Both the position numbers and the translations under genes were made by a program. A stretch of 64,000 nucleotides of DNA from G963665215 sp963665215 (GTDB lineage Bacteria > Chloroflexota > Dehalococcoidia > Lucifugimonadales > CAUZJF01): contig CAXXWW010000008.1 in assembly GCA_963665215.2 (NCBI GenBank), positions 882,108 through 946,107 of the forward strand, written 5' to 3'. Below, piece by piece: positions 9,274 to 17,070 of this stretch. Below the pieces are notes generated by a model. It saw only the letters and a program-made list of their open reading frames with translations, was not told the DNA's origin and made no database searches. Each line of letters opens with the position of its first letter. Position 1 is the first letter of the stretch.

Positions 9274-9699
9274 TTAAAAGGTGCCTCTTGACACCGTGGA
9301 TTCCACCTGCAAAATGGCCGACCACTCCACCCGGTTGCCAACGCGGCTTCTCAGGTCGTAGGAGAGCACCCAGCATGTGCCGGAGTGCTTGATGTTCCCG
9401 GTGCTCGAGCCTTCGGGGCCATGCTCGAAGTCCACCGCCGATCCATGAGTCCGCAGCGGACCCAGCACGGCGTCCGGACCGCTGGTCGAGGTGTTGTCGA
9501 AGATGCCGTTAAGGATGATCGTGACGTCCTCCAGGCCGGGGATGAACCTGGCGCCGCTGTCTCTCAGCGCGGTTACCTCGTTCAGATGTCGCGGCCCGGG
9601 CAAGCCGCGGACCTCGGTGATGTACGCCGACAGGTCTCGCTGCACGCTTCCGGTATCGTCAATCAGAAACTTGGAGACCTTGGAGTCGAAAAACGACAT
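9274..9699 (-). CDS. phage major tail tube protein (TP901-1/lambda V type)
   Basis: 141 aa, usual size for the family. The pattern DLSAYITEVRGLPG, DSGARFIPGLEDVTIILNG, GPDAVLGPL, FEHGPEGSSTGNIKHSGTCWV and C-terminal VESTVSRGTF matches tail tube proteins of long-tailed phages. It would polymerise into the tail tube. It is the first gene of the minus-strand tail module; upstream of it there is no head-tail joining gene, only a terminator. Confidence 0.8.
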   Translation of the reverse strand: MSFFDSKVSKFLIDDTGSVQRDLSAYITEVRGLPGPRHLNEVTALRDSGARFIPGLEDVTIILNGIFDNTSTSGPDAVLGPLRTHGSAVDFEHGPEGSSTGNIKHSGTCWVLSYDLRSRVGNRVEWSAILQVESTVSRGTF

Positions 9700-9760
9700 T
9701 CCCTACCTCGCGAAGAGTTGCTCCAGGACTTGGGGCTCGGCCCCGAAGCCGCTTTCCGAC

Positions 9761-9797
9761 CAAAAACAAAAGGGACAGGCCTCGCAGGTCTGTCCCT
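9761..9797 (-). terminator. rho-independent terminator on the minus strand
   Basis: AGGGACAG at 9771-9778 pairs with CTGTCCCT at 9790-9797, extendable by about three pairs around a 5-base loop. Read on the minus strand it is followed by TTTGTTTTTG. It lies upstream of the tail module and would stop transcription coming from the methyltransferase side, isolating the tail genes. Confidence 0.75.
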
Positions 9798-10115
9798 AGC
9801 TCCTCAATTGTAGAATGCGCGTGCTAGTTTGTTAAGGATTCTGTGCCATGGGAGAGGAGAGTCGGGACAAACCCTACAGCCTGACCGCCCTTATGCGGTT
9901 GTCGAAGTGGTGCGGCGAGCTCCGCCCGACGTCTCTGGCGCGGCTGGCAGTTAGGCGAATCCCAATTGACGGTACCAAACCGAGGGTATGCCGGTGCCCT
10001 ATGTGCCGCCCGCACCCATCCGCGCCGCCCCGCAAGGGCCCCCACGGATCTTCATCCGGGATGGGACTACGCCGCGCGACCCGGACCGACCACCCGATGA
10101 CCTGAGTCCCGCTCC
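9798..10115. other. intergenic stretch between tail module and methyltransferase
   Basis: About 320 bases without a convincing gene. A plus-strand frame at 9848-10105 (85 codons, with CRCPMC near the middle) has no strong ribosome binding site and no recognised family; a minus-strand frame over the same bases is low complexity and Arg-rich. I see no promoter I would defend. Confidence 0.4.
9848..10105 (+). CDS. doubtful small protein with a CxCxxC motif
   Basis: 85 codons from ATG. The N-terminal half (SLTALMRLSKWCGELRPTS) could form a short helical DNA-binding unit and is followed by CRCPMC, but the C-terminal half is low complexity. It sits alone on the plus strand beside the tail module. 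It is listed only because nothing else fills this stretch. Confidence 0.2.
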   Translation: MGEESRDKPYSLTALMRLSKWCGELRPTSLARLAVRRIPIDGTKPRVCRCPMCRPHPSAPPRKGPHGSSSGMGLRRATRTDHPMT

Positions 10116-10934
10116 CTAAACCCTCACCGCCACCACTCTCAGCCAGTTGCGGGGGGCGTACTCCAGATTCATCTCCTCGAAGACCTGCCTTATCCCAGCC
10201 TTCAGGGCTGCGCTGGCCTTGTCCAGGGGTACCCCCGGCATGACGCCGACGATAAAGTCCTCAAAGGCGCTGATGTCGAGCCAGCCCTCGATCGGGACCT
10301 GCACCGTCTCGATCTCCTGTTTCGCCACCCGGAACCCATGCCCCTCTAACAGCCCGCGGTACTCTTCGGGGGTCAGCTGCTTGCGCGACTCCACCTTCTC
10401 CGACCTGACAGGGGACAGGCCGTATTCCCGCCGCAGTCGCCGGGCCGCCCTCATCATCCACTTTCGGGCGAACAGGACCGTCTCAGGGGGGTGCGCCCCA
10501 TCAAAAAACGACGTGTTGAAGGCAAGTTTGCCGCCGGGCTTCAGCGTCTTCCTGATATCCGCGACAAGCTCGTGCTTGTCTGGGACATAGTGGATCGCGT
10601 TGCACAGGAACACAGTGTCCACCGACTCTTTGAGCGACTCGGATGCCTGCTCCACACGGCTCTGCACGAACTGAACCGCAGCGTCACGGACGTCCTTCAG
10701 CTCCTCCATTGCAAGCTTGAGCATCTCGGCCGAGTGGTCGATGCCGATGATCACGGAGTCCCGCGCGCCACGCAGCCTTTCCACAATCAGCCGGGTAACT
10801 CCACCGTTGCCGCAGGCCAGGTCCACAATTCGCTGCCCTGAGCCCACGCCTGCCATGTCTATCAGGTGGGCGTTTTGCCTGCGATAAAACGGGTTATTGG
10901 CGAACTTCGTGAAGGTGAATTCATTCGTGCCCAT
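10116..10934 (-). CDS. class I SAM-dependent methyltransferase
   Basis: 272 aa. Motif I VDLACGNGGVTRL near residue 37 binds the methionine part of SAM, the acidic GIDHSAEMLKLA follows, then VDTVFLCNAIHYV (motif IV) and LKPGGKLAFNTSFFDG (motif VI region). The layout is that of Methyltransf_11/25 small-molecule methyltransferases of the UbiE/SmtA kind. The substrate is unknown. It is the last gene on this minus-strand run, about 120 bases after the DapA-like aldolase, and could belong to that transcript or be separate. Confidence 0.85.
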   Translation of the reverse strand: MGTNEFTFTKFANNPFYRRQNAHLIDMAGVGSGQRIVDLACGNGGVTRLIVERLRGARDSVIIGIDHSAEMLKLAMEELKDVRDAAVQFVQSRVEQASESLKESVDTVFLCNAIHYVPDKHELVADIRKTLKPGGKLAFNTSFFDGAHPPETVLFARKWMMRAARRLRREYGLSPVRSEKVESRKQLTPEEYRGLLEGHGFRVAKQEIETVQVPIEGWLDISAFEDFIVGVMPGVPLDKASAALKAGIRQVFEEMNLEYAPRNWLRVVAVRV

Positions 10935-11052
10935 TGCAGCCTCCGTCGCTGCGATACCGGCGGATTCCGTTAGATCGCAGTTTCCTGTGGCGTGTTTTGG
11001 CTACGACGCTCCACTCATACTAGCAGAGTCCTTGGCGGAGGTCTATTTCTTT

Positions 11053-11976
11053 TCAGGCCAAAAGCCCCAGGTGCTTCAGGATAGCTGGCATCGGCTGTCT
11101 CTCCTCGTCTGTCAGGGGCCTCAAGGGCATGGTCAGTGTGTCGTGCTCCAGGATACCCATGAGCTTGAGAGCGGATTTCAGCCCCGACAGGCGGGAAGAG
11201 ATGACGCCGCTACCGTGAGCAAGATCCAGGATCCTGCCCGCCTCCATGAGGCCCGCCATGCCCTCTCGCGCGGTCTCGCCGTCCCCGGCCTCGCCGGCCT
11301 CCCACGCGCTGACCGCGATGGCCGGCACCAGATTGGAGAGCCCCATAATCACCCCGTGGGCCCCTAGAGCGCGAGTGGTGGCGACGCGGTAGACCGACCC
11401 CAGAAACCGGTACAGCTCGATACCCCCTTGCTCGCACAGGGCGTTCAGTTCGGCCAGAAGCTCGCCGGCGCCCGAACTGTCCTTGACGCCCACCACCGTG
11501 CCCTCGGCGGCGAGCTCCGCGATCGTCGCGGGCTCCACCACCGTCTTCACCGTGGAGGGTATGTTGTACACCCACAGAGGAGCGCCTGAGCGCTCCCTGA
11601 TGTGCCGGTAGTGCTCCAGTAGCTCCCCCTGGGCGCAGGAGTAGTAGTAGGGCGGCGTCGCGGCTATCCCGTCCAGCCCGCTCTCCTGCACCGACTGCGC
11701 AAGGTTGACCGCGAGACCCGTGCTGGCCGCCGAGACGTTGCCTATGACGGGGACGCGGCCCGCCACCTCGTCGACGATCGTCTCAATGGCGAGAAGCCTC
11801 TGGTCGTTGGCCAGGGCGGCGAACTCGCCGGTGGTGCCCGCCGCCCAGATGCCGTGCACGCCGTTGTCGATCAGGTAGTTTACCAGCCTGCGCAACGAGG
11901 CCTTGTCGACCCTCTCGTCGAGTGTAAGGGGGGTCAGGATAGGGACGATGACGCCTCTAAACTGGTTGCCTGCCAT
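11053..11976 (-). CDS. DapA/NAL-family aldolase (dihydrodipicolinate synthase-like)
   Basis: 307 aa from the ATG at 11976, which has an AGGAG site 7 bases upstream and begins MAGNQFRGVIVPILTPL as the family does; the open frame extends further upstream without support. TIM-barrel features: GTTGEFAAL near the N-terminus, catalytic Tyr in VYNIPS (Y137) and the Schiff-base Lys in VVGVKDSSG (K165). The family includes DapA, N-acetylneuraminate lyase and several sugar-acid or pyridine-pathway aldolases. Its place beside the molybdenum hydroxylase operon, rather than with lysA or lysC, argues for a catabolic aldolase over DapA itself, but this is inference. Confidence 0.85.
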   Translation of the reverse strand: MAGNQFRGVIVPILTPLTLDERVDKASLRRLVNYLIDNGVHGIWAAGTTGEFAALANDQRLLAIETIVDEVAGRVPVIGNVSAASTGLAVNLAQSVQESGLDGIAATPPYYYSCAQGELLEHYRHIRERSGAPLWVYNIPSTVKTVVEPATIAELAAEGTVVGVKDSSGAGELLAELNALCEQGGIELYRFLGSVYRVATTRALGAHGVIMGLSNLVPAIAVSAWEAGEAGDGETAREGMAGLMEAGRILDLAHGSGVISSRLSGLKSALKLMGILEHDTLTMPLRPLTDEERQPMPAILKHLGLLA

Positions 11977-12131
11977 GCTATGCTCCTGGCGTGGGTGTTG
12001 GCTTGTACCCACAGGCCCCCCACTGCTGAACGCGCTGCCCCTCATTACCAAACCAAAAGGGCCGACCACCGTTGTGAGAGTGGAGCCGACCCTCCTCGAA
12101 TCTTGCCTCGTTCGCGGCGCCCTAGTCCCGC

Positions 12132-12407
12132 CTAGCCTGCGGCTTCGCCGCCTCCGATGGCGGGCAGGAAGTGGACCTCGCTGTCTTCATCAACCTTTTC
12201 CAGCATGCCAATGGGAGTCACCTCCCCGTCGACGGCCACGGTGATGTTGGGCTTTAGGCGGAACTTGTCCATGAGACGCTCCTTTATGCCCGGGTACTCC
12301 TCCTCCAGGTTGTTGATGATCTCTCGCACGGTTGACCCCGACACGGCGACCTGCTGTTGCCCGCCCGTGAGCTTCTGCATCAAGGATGGGATGAATACAG
12401 TGGCCAT
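12132..12407 (-). CDS. MoaD/ThiS-like ubiquitin-fold sulfur carrier with C-terminal extension
   Basis: 91 aa beta-grasp protein: MATVFIPSLMQKLTGG, VREIINNLEEEYPG, NITVAVDGEV and the terminal DSEVHFLPAIGGG. Family members work through a C-terminal Gly-Gly that is adenylated and thiocarboxylated. Here the glycines (85-87) are followed by EAAG, so the active end would have to be exposed by proteolysis or used differently. It lies directly downstream of the hydroxylase large subunit, suggesting a link to molybdopterin synthesis or sulfuration. A JAMM peptidase able in principle to trim it is encoded at 20497-20907. Confidence 0.85.
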   Translation of the reverse strand: MATVFIPSLMQKLTGGQQQVAVSGSTVREIINNLEEEYPGIKERLMDKFRLKPNITVAVDGEVTPIGMLEKVDEDSEVHFLPAIGGGEAAG

Positions 12408-12465
12408 TTACGTATTGTCACTCCCTAACGAGCTCAGCATCTTCGTACATGGCGAACAACCTTAA

Positions 12466-12519
12466 TGGGCTCCCTCGTGCTATGACCGCCGTCGGCGGAT
12501 CTAACCACGGGGGAGCCCA
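12466..12519 (-). other. large intercistronic hairpin
   Basis: TGGGCTCCC at 12466-12474 pairs perfectly with GGGAGCCCA at 12511-12519. Inside are CGTG/CACG (12476-12479 with 12506-12509) and an apical CCGCC/GGCGG (12487-12491 with 12495-12499). It lies between the hydroxylase large subunit and the sulfur-carrier gene. No T-run follows in either direction, so it looks like an mRNA-processing or stability element rather than a terminator. Confidence 0.6.
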
Positions 12520-12554
12520 GGTCTTCCGTCATCGAACCCGGCTGGGTCGATCAG

Positions 12555-14936
12555 CTACTTACTCTGCTCCCACAAGGCCTTCACCACGGCGCCCGGGTTC
12601 ATCGGCAAGCGGTCTATCCTGATCCCCAGGGCCCGGTGCAGAGCGTTGGCTATCGCAGCCGGCGGCGGAACGATGGACACCTCGCCCACTCCCCTTACAC
12701 CGAAGGGGTGCCCTGGGTTGGCAACCTCGACGATCACGGTGTCGATCATCGGCAAGTCCATTGCGATGGGCATTCTGTAGTCCAGCAGAGTGTTATTGGC
12801 CATCCTGCCTTCTTTGTCCATGAAGTATTCCTCGTTCAGGCCCCAGCCGATACCCTGAGCGGTGCCGCCCTGCATCTGGCCCTCTACGTAGCTGGGATGG
12901 ATGGCCTTCCCGGCGTCCTGAACAACCGTGGCGCGGAGGATGTCTATCTTCCCGGTGTCGGGGTCCACCTTGATGTCGACGATCAGGCCAGCGAAGGCCG
13001 CCCCGACCCCCTTGGGGTCGACGCTACCTCGACCCATTATGGGCCCGCCCGTGGCGTTCAATTGCTCGGCGAGCTCTTTGAACGTCATGCTGAGCTCGGG
13101 CTCCTCGGGCTCCTCATGGTGGTGCAACACGGAACGGTACCTATCCGTCCCGGCCGTTCGTTGAGTTGTAACTTGGCGGCGGGCCTCCGACCGGATAACA
13201 CCCCGCTCCATCTCCAGTGAGTCTTTGTCCACACCCCAGATCATGGCCGCCCGCTCGATCATCTGGCGCTTGACGTCCTGGGCCGCCTCGTACACAGCCC
13301 AGCCGGTGGCGAAGGTGGTTCGGCTGCCGCCCGTTCCAAAGGTCCAGCCTATCGAATCGGTGTCTGCCACCGCCGGATGAACGTCCTCGGCGCGGATACC
13401 AAGCACCTCTGCCGCCTGCATGGCGAGGGAGGCGCGGGTCCCGCCGATGTCCGGCGAGCCCTCGGTCAGGTTGATGGTGCCGTCGTTGTTGACGGCGATA
13501 TTGGCGGCGGACTGGAGCCCGGCATTCATCCAGTAGCCGACGGCGACGCCTCTCGCCCGATTCGGTCCTGCCAGAGGCGCCGTGTAGTGGGGGTGCTCCA
13601 TCATCGCCTCAATGACCTCGGCGCAGCCTATACGCGCATAGCGCACGCCGTCGGCCTTGCGCGACCCCTCCTTGGCGGCGTTCTTCAGCCTGAGCTCCAG
13701 CGGATCGATCCCAAGTTTCTCCGCAAGCTCATCGACTACGGTCTCCGAGGCGAACTCCGCGTTGGTGGCTCCCGGCGCGCGGTAGGCCGCCGTCTTGGGC
13801 TTGTTGACTACCACGTCGTAGCCGTCCACGAGCATGTTCGGTATGTCATACGGGGCGAATACGGCCTCGGCGCCGGCGCTAACAGGCGAGCCCGGCGCGG
13901 CCCCAGCCTCGTAGGCCAGGTGCGCCTGTGCGGCAACGATCTTGCCATCCCTCGTCGCCCCCATCTTGACTCTGATAAAGGAGCCTGGGGTCGGCCCCGT
14001 ACACTCCAGATCCTCCGAACGGGTCATGACCATCTTGACGGGATGGCCGGTCTTCTTGGACAGCAGAGCGGCAACGGGCTCGCCGTACGGCTCGAACTTG
14101 CCGCCGAAGCCCCCTCCGATCTCCATCGGAGTGAGCCGTACCTGGCCCAGCGGAATGTCCAGGACCTCTGCCGTGGCGTCCCTGATGTTGAACGGGCCCT
14201 GACAGCTGTTCCAGATGTAGACCCTGCCGTCGGCGTTCCAATCGGCGGTGCAGGTGTGAGGCTCGATGTAGCCCTGATGCACAGTGGACGTGTTGAACTC
14301 GCGCTCAATGACGATGTCGGCCTCTTCAAACGCCTTCGCTACGTCACCAAGCTTATGCTGGAAGTGCTGAGCCACGTTACTGATCTTGCCGGTACTCTCA
14401 CCGAGCTCCTCGGTTTCCAGGTCCTCGTGAATAATTGGCGCGTCATCCTTCATTGCCTCGGGCGCCGTCAGCACCGGAGGCAGGAGCTCGTATTCCACCT
14501 CGATGAGCCCCACGGCCTCCTCGGCCACGTGGGGGCTGACCGCTGCAACAGCGGCTATTGGGTGTCCTTTGAACACGACCTTGTCGCGGGCCAGGATTCC
14601 CTCCCGCAGGTACTTCAGATCGGTGGAGAGCTCTCCAAGGGTGACCGTCCTGTCCACACCGGGCTCGACGAGGGTCTCCGGAAGGTCTTTGCCGGTCACC
14701 ACTCCTTGTACGCCAGATAGGGCCTCGGCCTTGGTCGTGTCGACGGACTTGATTCGAGCGTGGGCGTGGGGACTCCTGAGCCATTTGGCATACAGGAGTC
14801 CCGTTGGGTAGACGTCGGCGCCATATCGAGCCTTGCCGGTAACCTTGTCGTGGCCGTCGTGGCGTATCGGCCGCGTCCCTAATACGTCGTATTCCTTGCT
14901 CGACAGGACAATGTTGGACTCATACGTGGTAGTCAT
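12555..14936 (-). CDS. xanthine dehydrogenase-family molybdopterin-binding large subunit
   Basis: 793 aa catalytic subunit of a heterotrimeric molybdenum hydroxylase. N-terminal a/b hammerhead domain (DKVTGKARYGADVYPTGLLY), Mo-cofactor motifs GGGFGGKFE and AYRAPGATNAEF, and the C-terminal GVGEVSIVPPPAAIANA containing the catalytic Glu. The active-site loop AYRAPGA differs from the AYxCSFR loop of form I CO dehydrogenase, so it is not a CO oxidiser; it resembles purine, nicotinate or aromatic hydroxylases. A low-complexity His/Glu insertion (HHHEEPEEPE) sits near residue 620. The ATG overlaps the small-subunit stop by 4 bases. Confidence 0.93.
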   Translation of the reverse strand: MTTTYESNIVLSSKEYDVLGTRPIRHDGHDKVTGKARYGADVYPTGLLYAKWLRSPHAHARIKSVDTTKAEALSGVQGVVTGKDLPETLVEPGVDRTVTLGELSTDLKYLREGILARDKVVFKGHPIAAVAAVSPHVAEEAVGLIEVEYELLPPVLTAPEAMKDDAPIIHEDLETEELGESTGKISNVAQHFQHKLGDVAKAFEEADIVIEREFNTSTVHQGYIEPHTCTADWNADGRVYIWNSCQGPFNIRDATAEVLDIPLGQVRLTPMEIGGGFGGKFEPYGEPVAALLSKKTGHPVKMVMTRSEDLECTGPTPGSFIRVKMGATRDGKIVAAQAHLAYEAGAAPGSPVSAGAEAVFAPYDIPNMLVDGYDVVVNKPKTAAYRAPGATNAEFASETVVDELAEKLGIDPLELRLKNAAKEGSRKADGVRYARIGCAEVIEAMMEHPHYTAPLAGPNRARGVAVGYWMNAGLQSAANIAVNNDGTINLTEGSPDIGGTRASLAMQAAEVLGIRAEDVHPAVADTDSIGWTFGTGGSRTTFATGWAVYEAAQDVKRQMIERAAMIWGVDKDSLEMERGVIRSEARRQVTTQRTAGTDRYRSVLHHHEEPEEPELSMTFKELAEQLNATGGPIMGRGSVDPKGVGAAFAGLIVDIKVDPDTGKIDILRATVVQDAGKAIHPSYVEGQMQGGTAQGIGWGLNEEYFMDKEGRMANNTLLDYRMPIAMDLPMIDTVIVEVANPGHPFGVRGVGEVSIVPPPAAIANALHRALGIRIDRLPMNPGAVVKALWEQSK

Positions 14937-15415
14937 ACACTAGCCCCCATCTTTTTAGAGGCGTCCAGCACGGCGCGAACGATCTTGTCGTAGCCGGTGC
15001 ACCTGCACAGGTTCCCCGCCAGCCAGAACCGGACCTCCTGCTCCGTGGGATTGGGGTTTTGCTCGAGGAGCGCCTTGGAGGCCACCAGGAAGCCCGGAGT
15101 GCAGATGCCGCATTGAAGGGCCGCGTTCTCCAGGAACGCCGTCTGGAGGGGATGAAGCCCCTGGGGGGTGGCGATGCCCTCGATGGTCGTAATCTCGCTG
15201 CCGTTCGCCTCCACGCCCAACACCAGGCAGGAGTCGACGATGCGGCCGTCCAGGTTGACGGTACAGGCGCCGCAGTTGCCGTCGTTACAGCCCTCTTTGC
15301 TGCCCGTTAGCTGTAGTACATCTCTCAGGCACTCCAGCAGGCTTTGTCGGGGCTCGCACAGGAACTCGATGTTTTCGCCGTTGATCCGAGTTTGAACGTG
15401 GCTCTTAGTGGGCAT
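14933..15415 (-). CDS. xanthine dehydrogenase-family 2Fe-2S small subunit
   Basis: 160 aa. An N-terminal plant-type 2Fe-2S cluster (CNDGNCGACTVNLDGRIVDSC region) and a C-terminal helical 2Fe-2S domain (QCGICTPGF and LCRCTGYDKI) with all eight cysteines of the family. It passes electrons from the molybdenum site to the FAD subunit. It overlaps the FAD subunit by 11 bases and the large subunit by 4, so the three are translated together. Length is normal and no Tat signal is seen, so the enzyme is probably cytoplasmic. Confidence 0.94.
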   Translation of the reverse strand: MPTKSHVQTRINGENIEFLCEPRQSLLECLRDVLQLTGSKEGCNDGNCGACTVNLDGRIVDSCLVLGVEANGSEITTIEGIATPQGLHPLQTAFLENAALQCGICTPGFLVASKALLEQNPNPTEQEVRFWLAGNLCRCTGYDKIVRAVLDASKKMGASV

Positions 15416-16298
15416 CTACAGCGCCTCCCTTGGCTCTTGTGATAGCAGCATCCAGAGCGCGTCTGGTCAGCACGTCGCATAGGTGCTTTCTGTACTCGAT
15501 GGTGCCGCGCATGTCGTTGATTGGTTTTGCTGCTGCTTTGGCAAGCTCTCCCGCCTCACTGACAGTCGAGTCGCTCGCCGGCTTACCCACCAGAGCGGCG
15601 CCGGCTTCCTTGACGAGCAGCGGAGTCGGAGCTACCGCTGCCAGGGCCACGCGCGCGGATTTAACGCTGCCGTTGTCCAGGACCACGGACACACCCGCGC
15701 CGACTACGGCGATATCCATTTCGTTCCGCGGGATGAACCGGATGTAGCGCGCCCCGAATCCCGGTGGAGGTGGCGGGAAGTGCAGTGATACCAGAATCTC
15801 GTTGGGCTCCAGGACCGTCTTACTTGGACCGGTGCAGAAGTCCTCGACGGCCACCTCGCGGGTCCCGTTTGGCCCGACGATCTTGCACGTCACACTGTGG
15901 GCTATCAACGCAGGAATGGCGTCCGCGCTAGGAGCCGCGTTGCACAGGTTACCGCCTATCGACGCTCTTCCCTGGATTTGGATCCCGCCGATCAGCGATG
16001 CCGCGTCGATCAGGCCCGGATATGCCTTTGCCACCTCGGAATTCTGGTAGATCTTGTAGCAAGGTACGGCAGCACCCAGGGTCAGTCCCGATTCGGGGCT
16101 ATAGCTCAGCTCATTCAGCTCCGATATGCTCTTTCCGTCGACGATCAGGTCGGGGTTGTTAATCCGCCCTGGCATAGCCCTGAGCTGCACGATCAGGTCC
16201 GTGCCTCCCGCCAGGATGCGTGCCTTGCCCCCGTTATCTGCCAGCAGACCGATCGCTTCGTTTAGTGTGGCTGGTCTGGCGAAATCAATCCATTTCAA
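15405..16298 (-). CDS. xanthine dehydrogenase-family FAD-binding medium subunit
   Basis: 297 aa. FAD-binding motifs ARILAGGTDLIVQLR (residues 31-45 or so) and ASIGGNLCNAAPSADAIPAL are intact, followed by the CO-dehydrogenase flavoprotein C-terminal domain. The start is a TTG at 16298 with GGAG seven bases upstream; an ATG nearby is out of frame. This is the first gene of the hydroxylase operon (medium, small, large), whose leader of about 380 bases holds a long hairpin. Confidence 0.92.
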   Translation of the reverse strand: MKWIDFARPATLNEAIGLLADNGGKARILAGGTDLIVQLRAMPGRINNPDLIVDGKSISELNELSYSPESGLTLGAAVPCYKIYQNSEVAKAYPGLIDAASLIGGIQIQGRASIGGNLCNAAPSADAIPALIAHSVTCKIVGPNGTREVAVEDFCTGPSKTVLEPNEILVSLHFPPPPPGFGARYIRFIPRNEMDIAVVGAGVSVVLDNGSVKSARVALAAVAPTPLLVKEAGAALVGKPASDSTVSEAGELAKAAAKPINDMRGTIEYRKHLCDVLTRRALDAAITRAKGGAVDAH

Positions 16299-16679
16299 TT
16301 GCCCACTCCTTTCTGTTGCTCTCTATAATCGCTCCCGCCATCCGCCGGGCGTCCCGCTCACGAAGATTGGAGGCTGCATCGACCGTCCGTCGAGACGGCC
16401 GGGCCTTCCGTGAGCGGCTGCAATACGCCATGCGTTCCAAGTGCTGGAGTGCTAAGAGTTTCTAGAGACGGGTCCCTTGACCAGACCTGGATCAGGCTCA
16501 CCGGAGGTGCGGCGCTCTGCGAATGGCATCAGTATAGCAAACCTTCTTCGCCGCAACAACGGTCGGGTCTGACGGGCAACGGCGAATGAGGGGATGATAC
16601 AGTTGTCGAAGCCCGTGTTCGATCATTGACTGAGCACTGGTTCGCGACCGTGGTTACCGCCTGTGCCATTGCCTCAGCG
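16299..16679. other. leader region of the hydroxylase operon
   Basis: About 380 bases without a gene, between the FAD subunit start and the end of the thioesterase gene. It holds a long inverted repeat (listed separately) and a GC-rich stretch at 16470-16545 with two short hairpins. I could not match it to the molybdenum-cofactor RNA motif. The remainder shows no open frame with a ribosome binding site. Confidence 0.45.
16354..16417 (-). other. long inverted repeat in the operon leader
   Basis: CCGCTCACGAAG at 16354-16365 pairs with CTTCCGTGAGCGG at 16405-16417 with one bulged base (12 pairs). An inner CCGTC/GACGG pair with a 6-base loop lies at 16383-16398. There is no T-run. The position, 56 bases before the TTG start of the FAD subunit on the transcribed strand, suits a regulatory or stabilising leader structure. 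Confidence 0.55.
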
Positions 16680-17057
16680 CTAGGCCCCCTCTTCTTTTGA
16701 TATGACGGCCCGCTTGTGGACCGCCACTCCGATCTTCTTCTCCCCCTCGAACGCCTCTATCGAGAAGGTGAGCCTGTTTCTATCGACCTCCGTCAGGACC
16801 GACCGGACCCGGACCCTCGCCCCGATGGGGGTGGGCGCCATATGCCTCATTCCGTCCACTGCATAGCCAACGGTTGTATACTCGTCGGGGAGGTATGGTT
16901 CCGACGCCTGGATGCTGCACTGTTCCATCAGGCCCAGCAGCGAGGGTGTTGAGAGAACTTCGGCTCCCTCCCTGCCCATGCGGTTGATGGTCAGCTCCTC
17001 GGTCACCTCCGCCTCAAGCTCGGCGCTCTGGCCCGGTGCAAACTTGTCCATGGTCAT
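16680..17057 (-). CDS. FlK-type hotdog thioesterase
   Basis: 125 aa from the ATG at 17057, which has GGAGG seven bases upstream; the longer open frame runs into the preceding gene. The sequence matches fluoroacetyl-CoA-thioesterase-like proteins: STPSLLGLMEQC supplies T37 and E45, and DGMRHMAPTPIG supplies H72, the positions of the family catalytic triad. It probably hydrolyses a small acyl-CoA; the substrate is unknown. Its start lies 14 bases after the stop of the ABM-domain gene, so the two form an operon. Confidence 0.8.
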   Translation of the reverse strand: MTMDKFAPGQSAELEAEVTEELTINRMGREGAEVLSTPSLLGLMEQCSIQASEPYLPDEYTTVGYAVDGMRHMAPTPIGARVRVRSVLTEVDRNRLTFSIEAFEGEKKIGVAVHKRAVISKEEGA

Positions 17058-17070
17058 TGTTGGTCCTCCT

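Noticed and set aside
13377..14720. 447-codon plus-strand frame
   Set aside because: It is antisense to the hydroxylase large subunit, rich in Arg, Gly and His, with no domain; a shadow caused by high GC.
12555..14936. Form I CO dehydrogenase (CoxL)
   Set aside because: The active-site loop is AYRAPGA, not AYxCSFR, so CO oxidation is unlikely.
16440..16540. Thiamine pyrophosphate riboswitch-like string on the plus strand (TAGAGACGGGTCCC, then ACCTGGATCAGGCTCACC)
   Set aside because: The P5 stem of the TPP aptamer cannot form, conserved bases are displaced, and no plus-strand gene follows for over a kilobase.
16299..16679. Molybdenum-cofactor riboswitch upstream of the hydroxylase operon
   Set aside because: Stems exist, but I could not match the conserved loops of the Moco motif; only generic hairpins are claimed.
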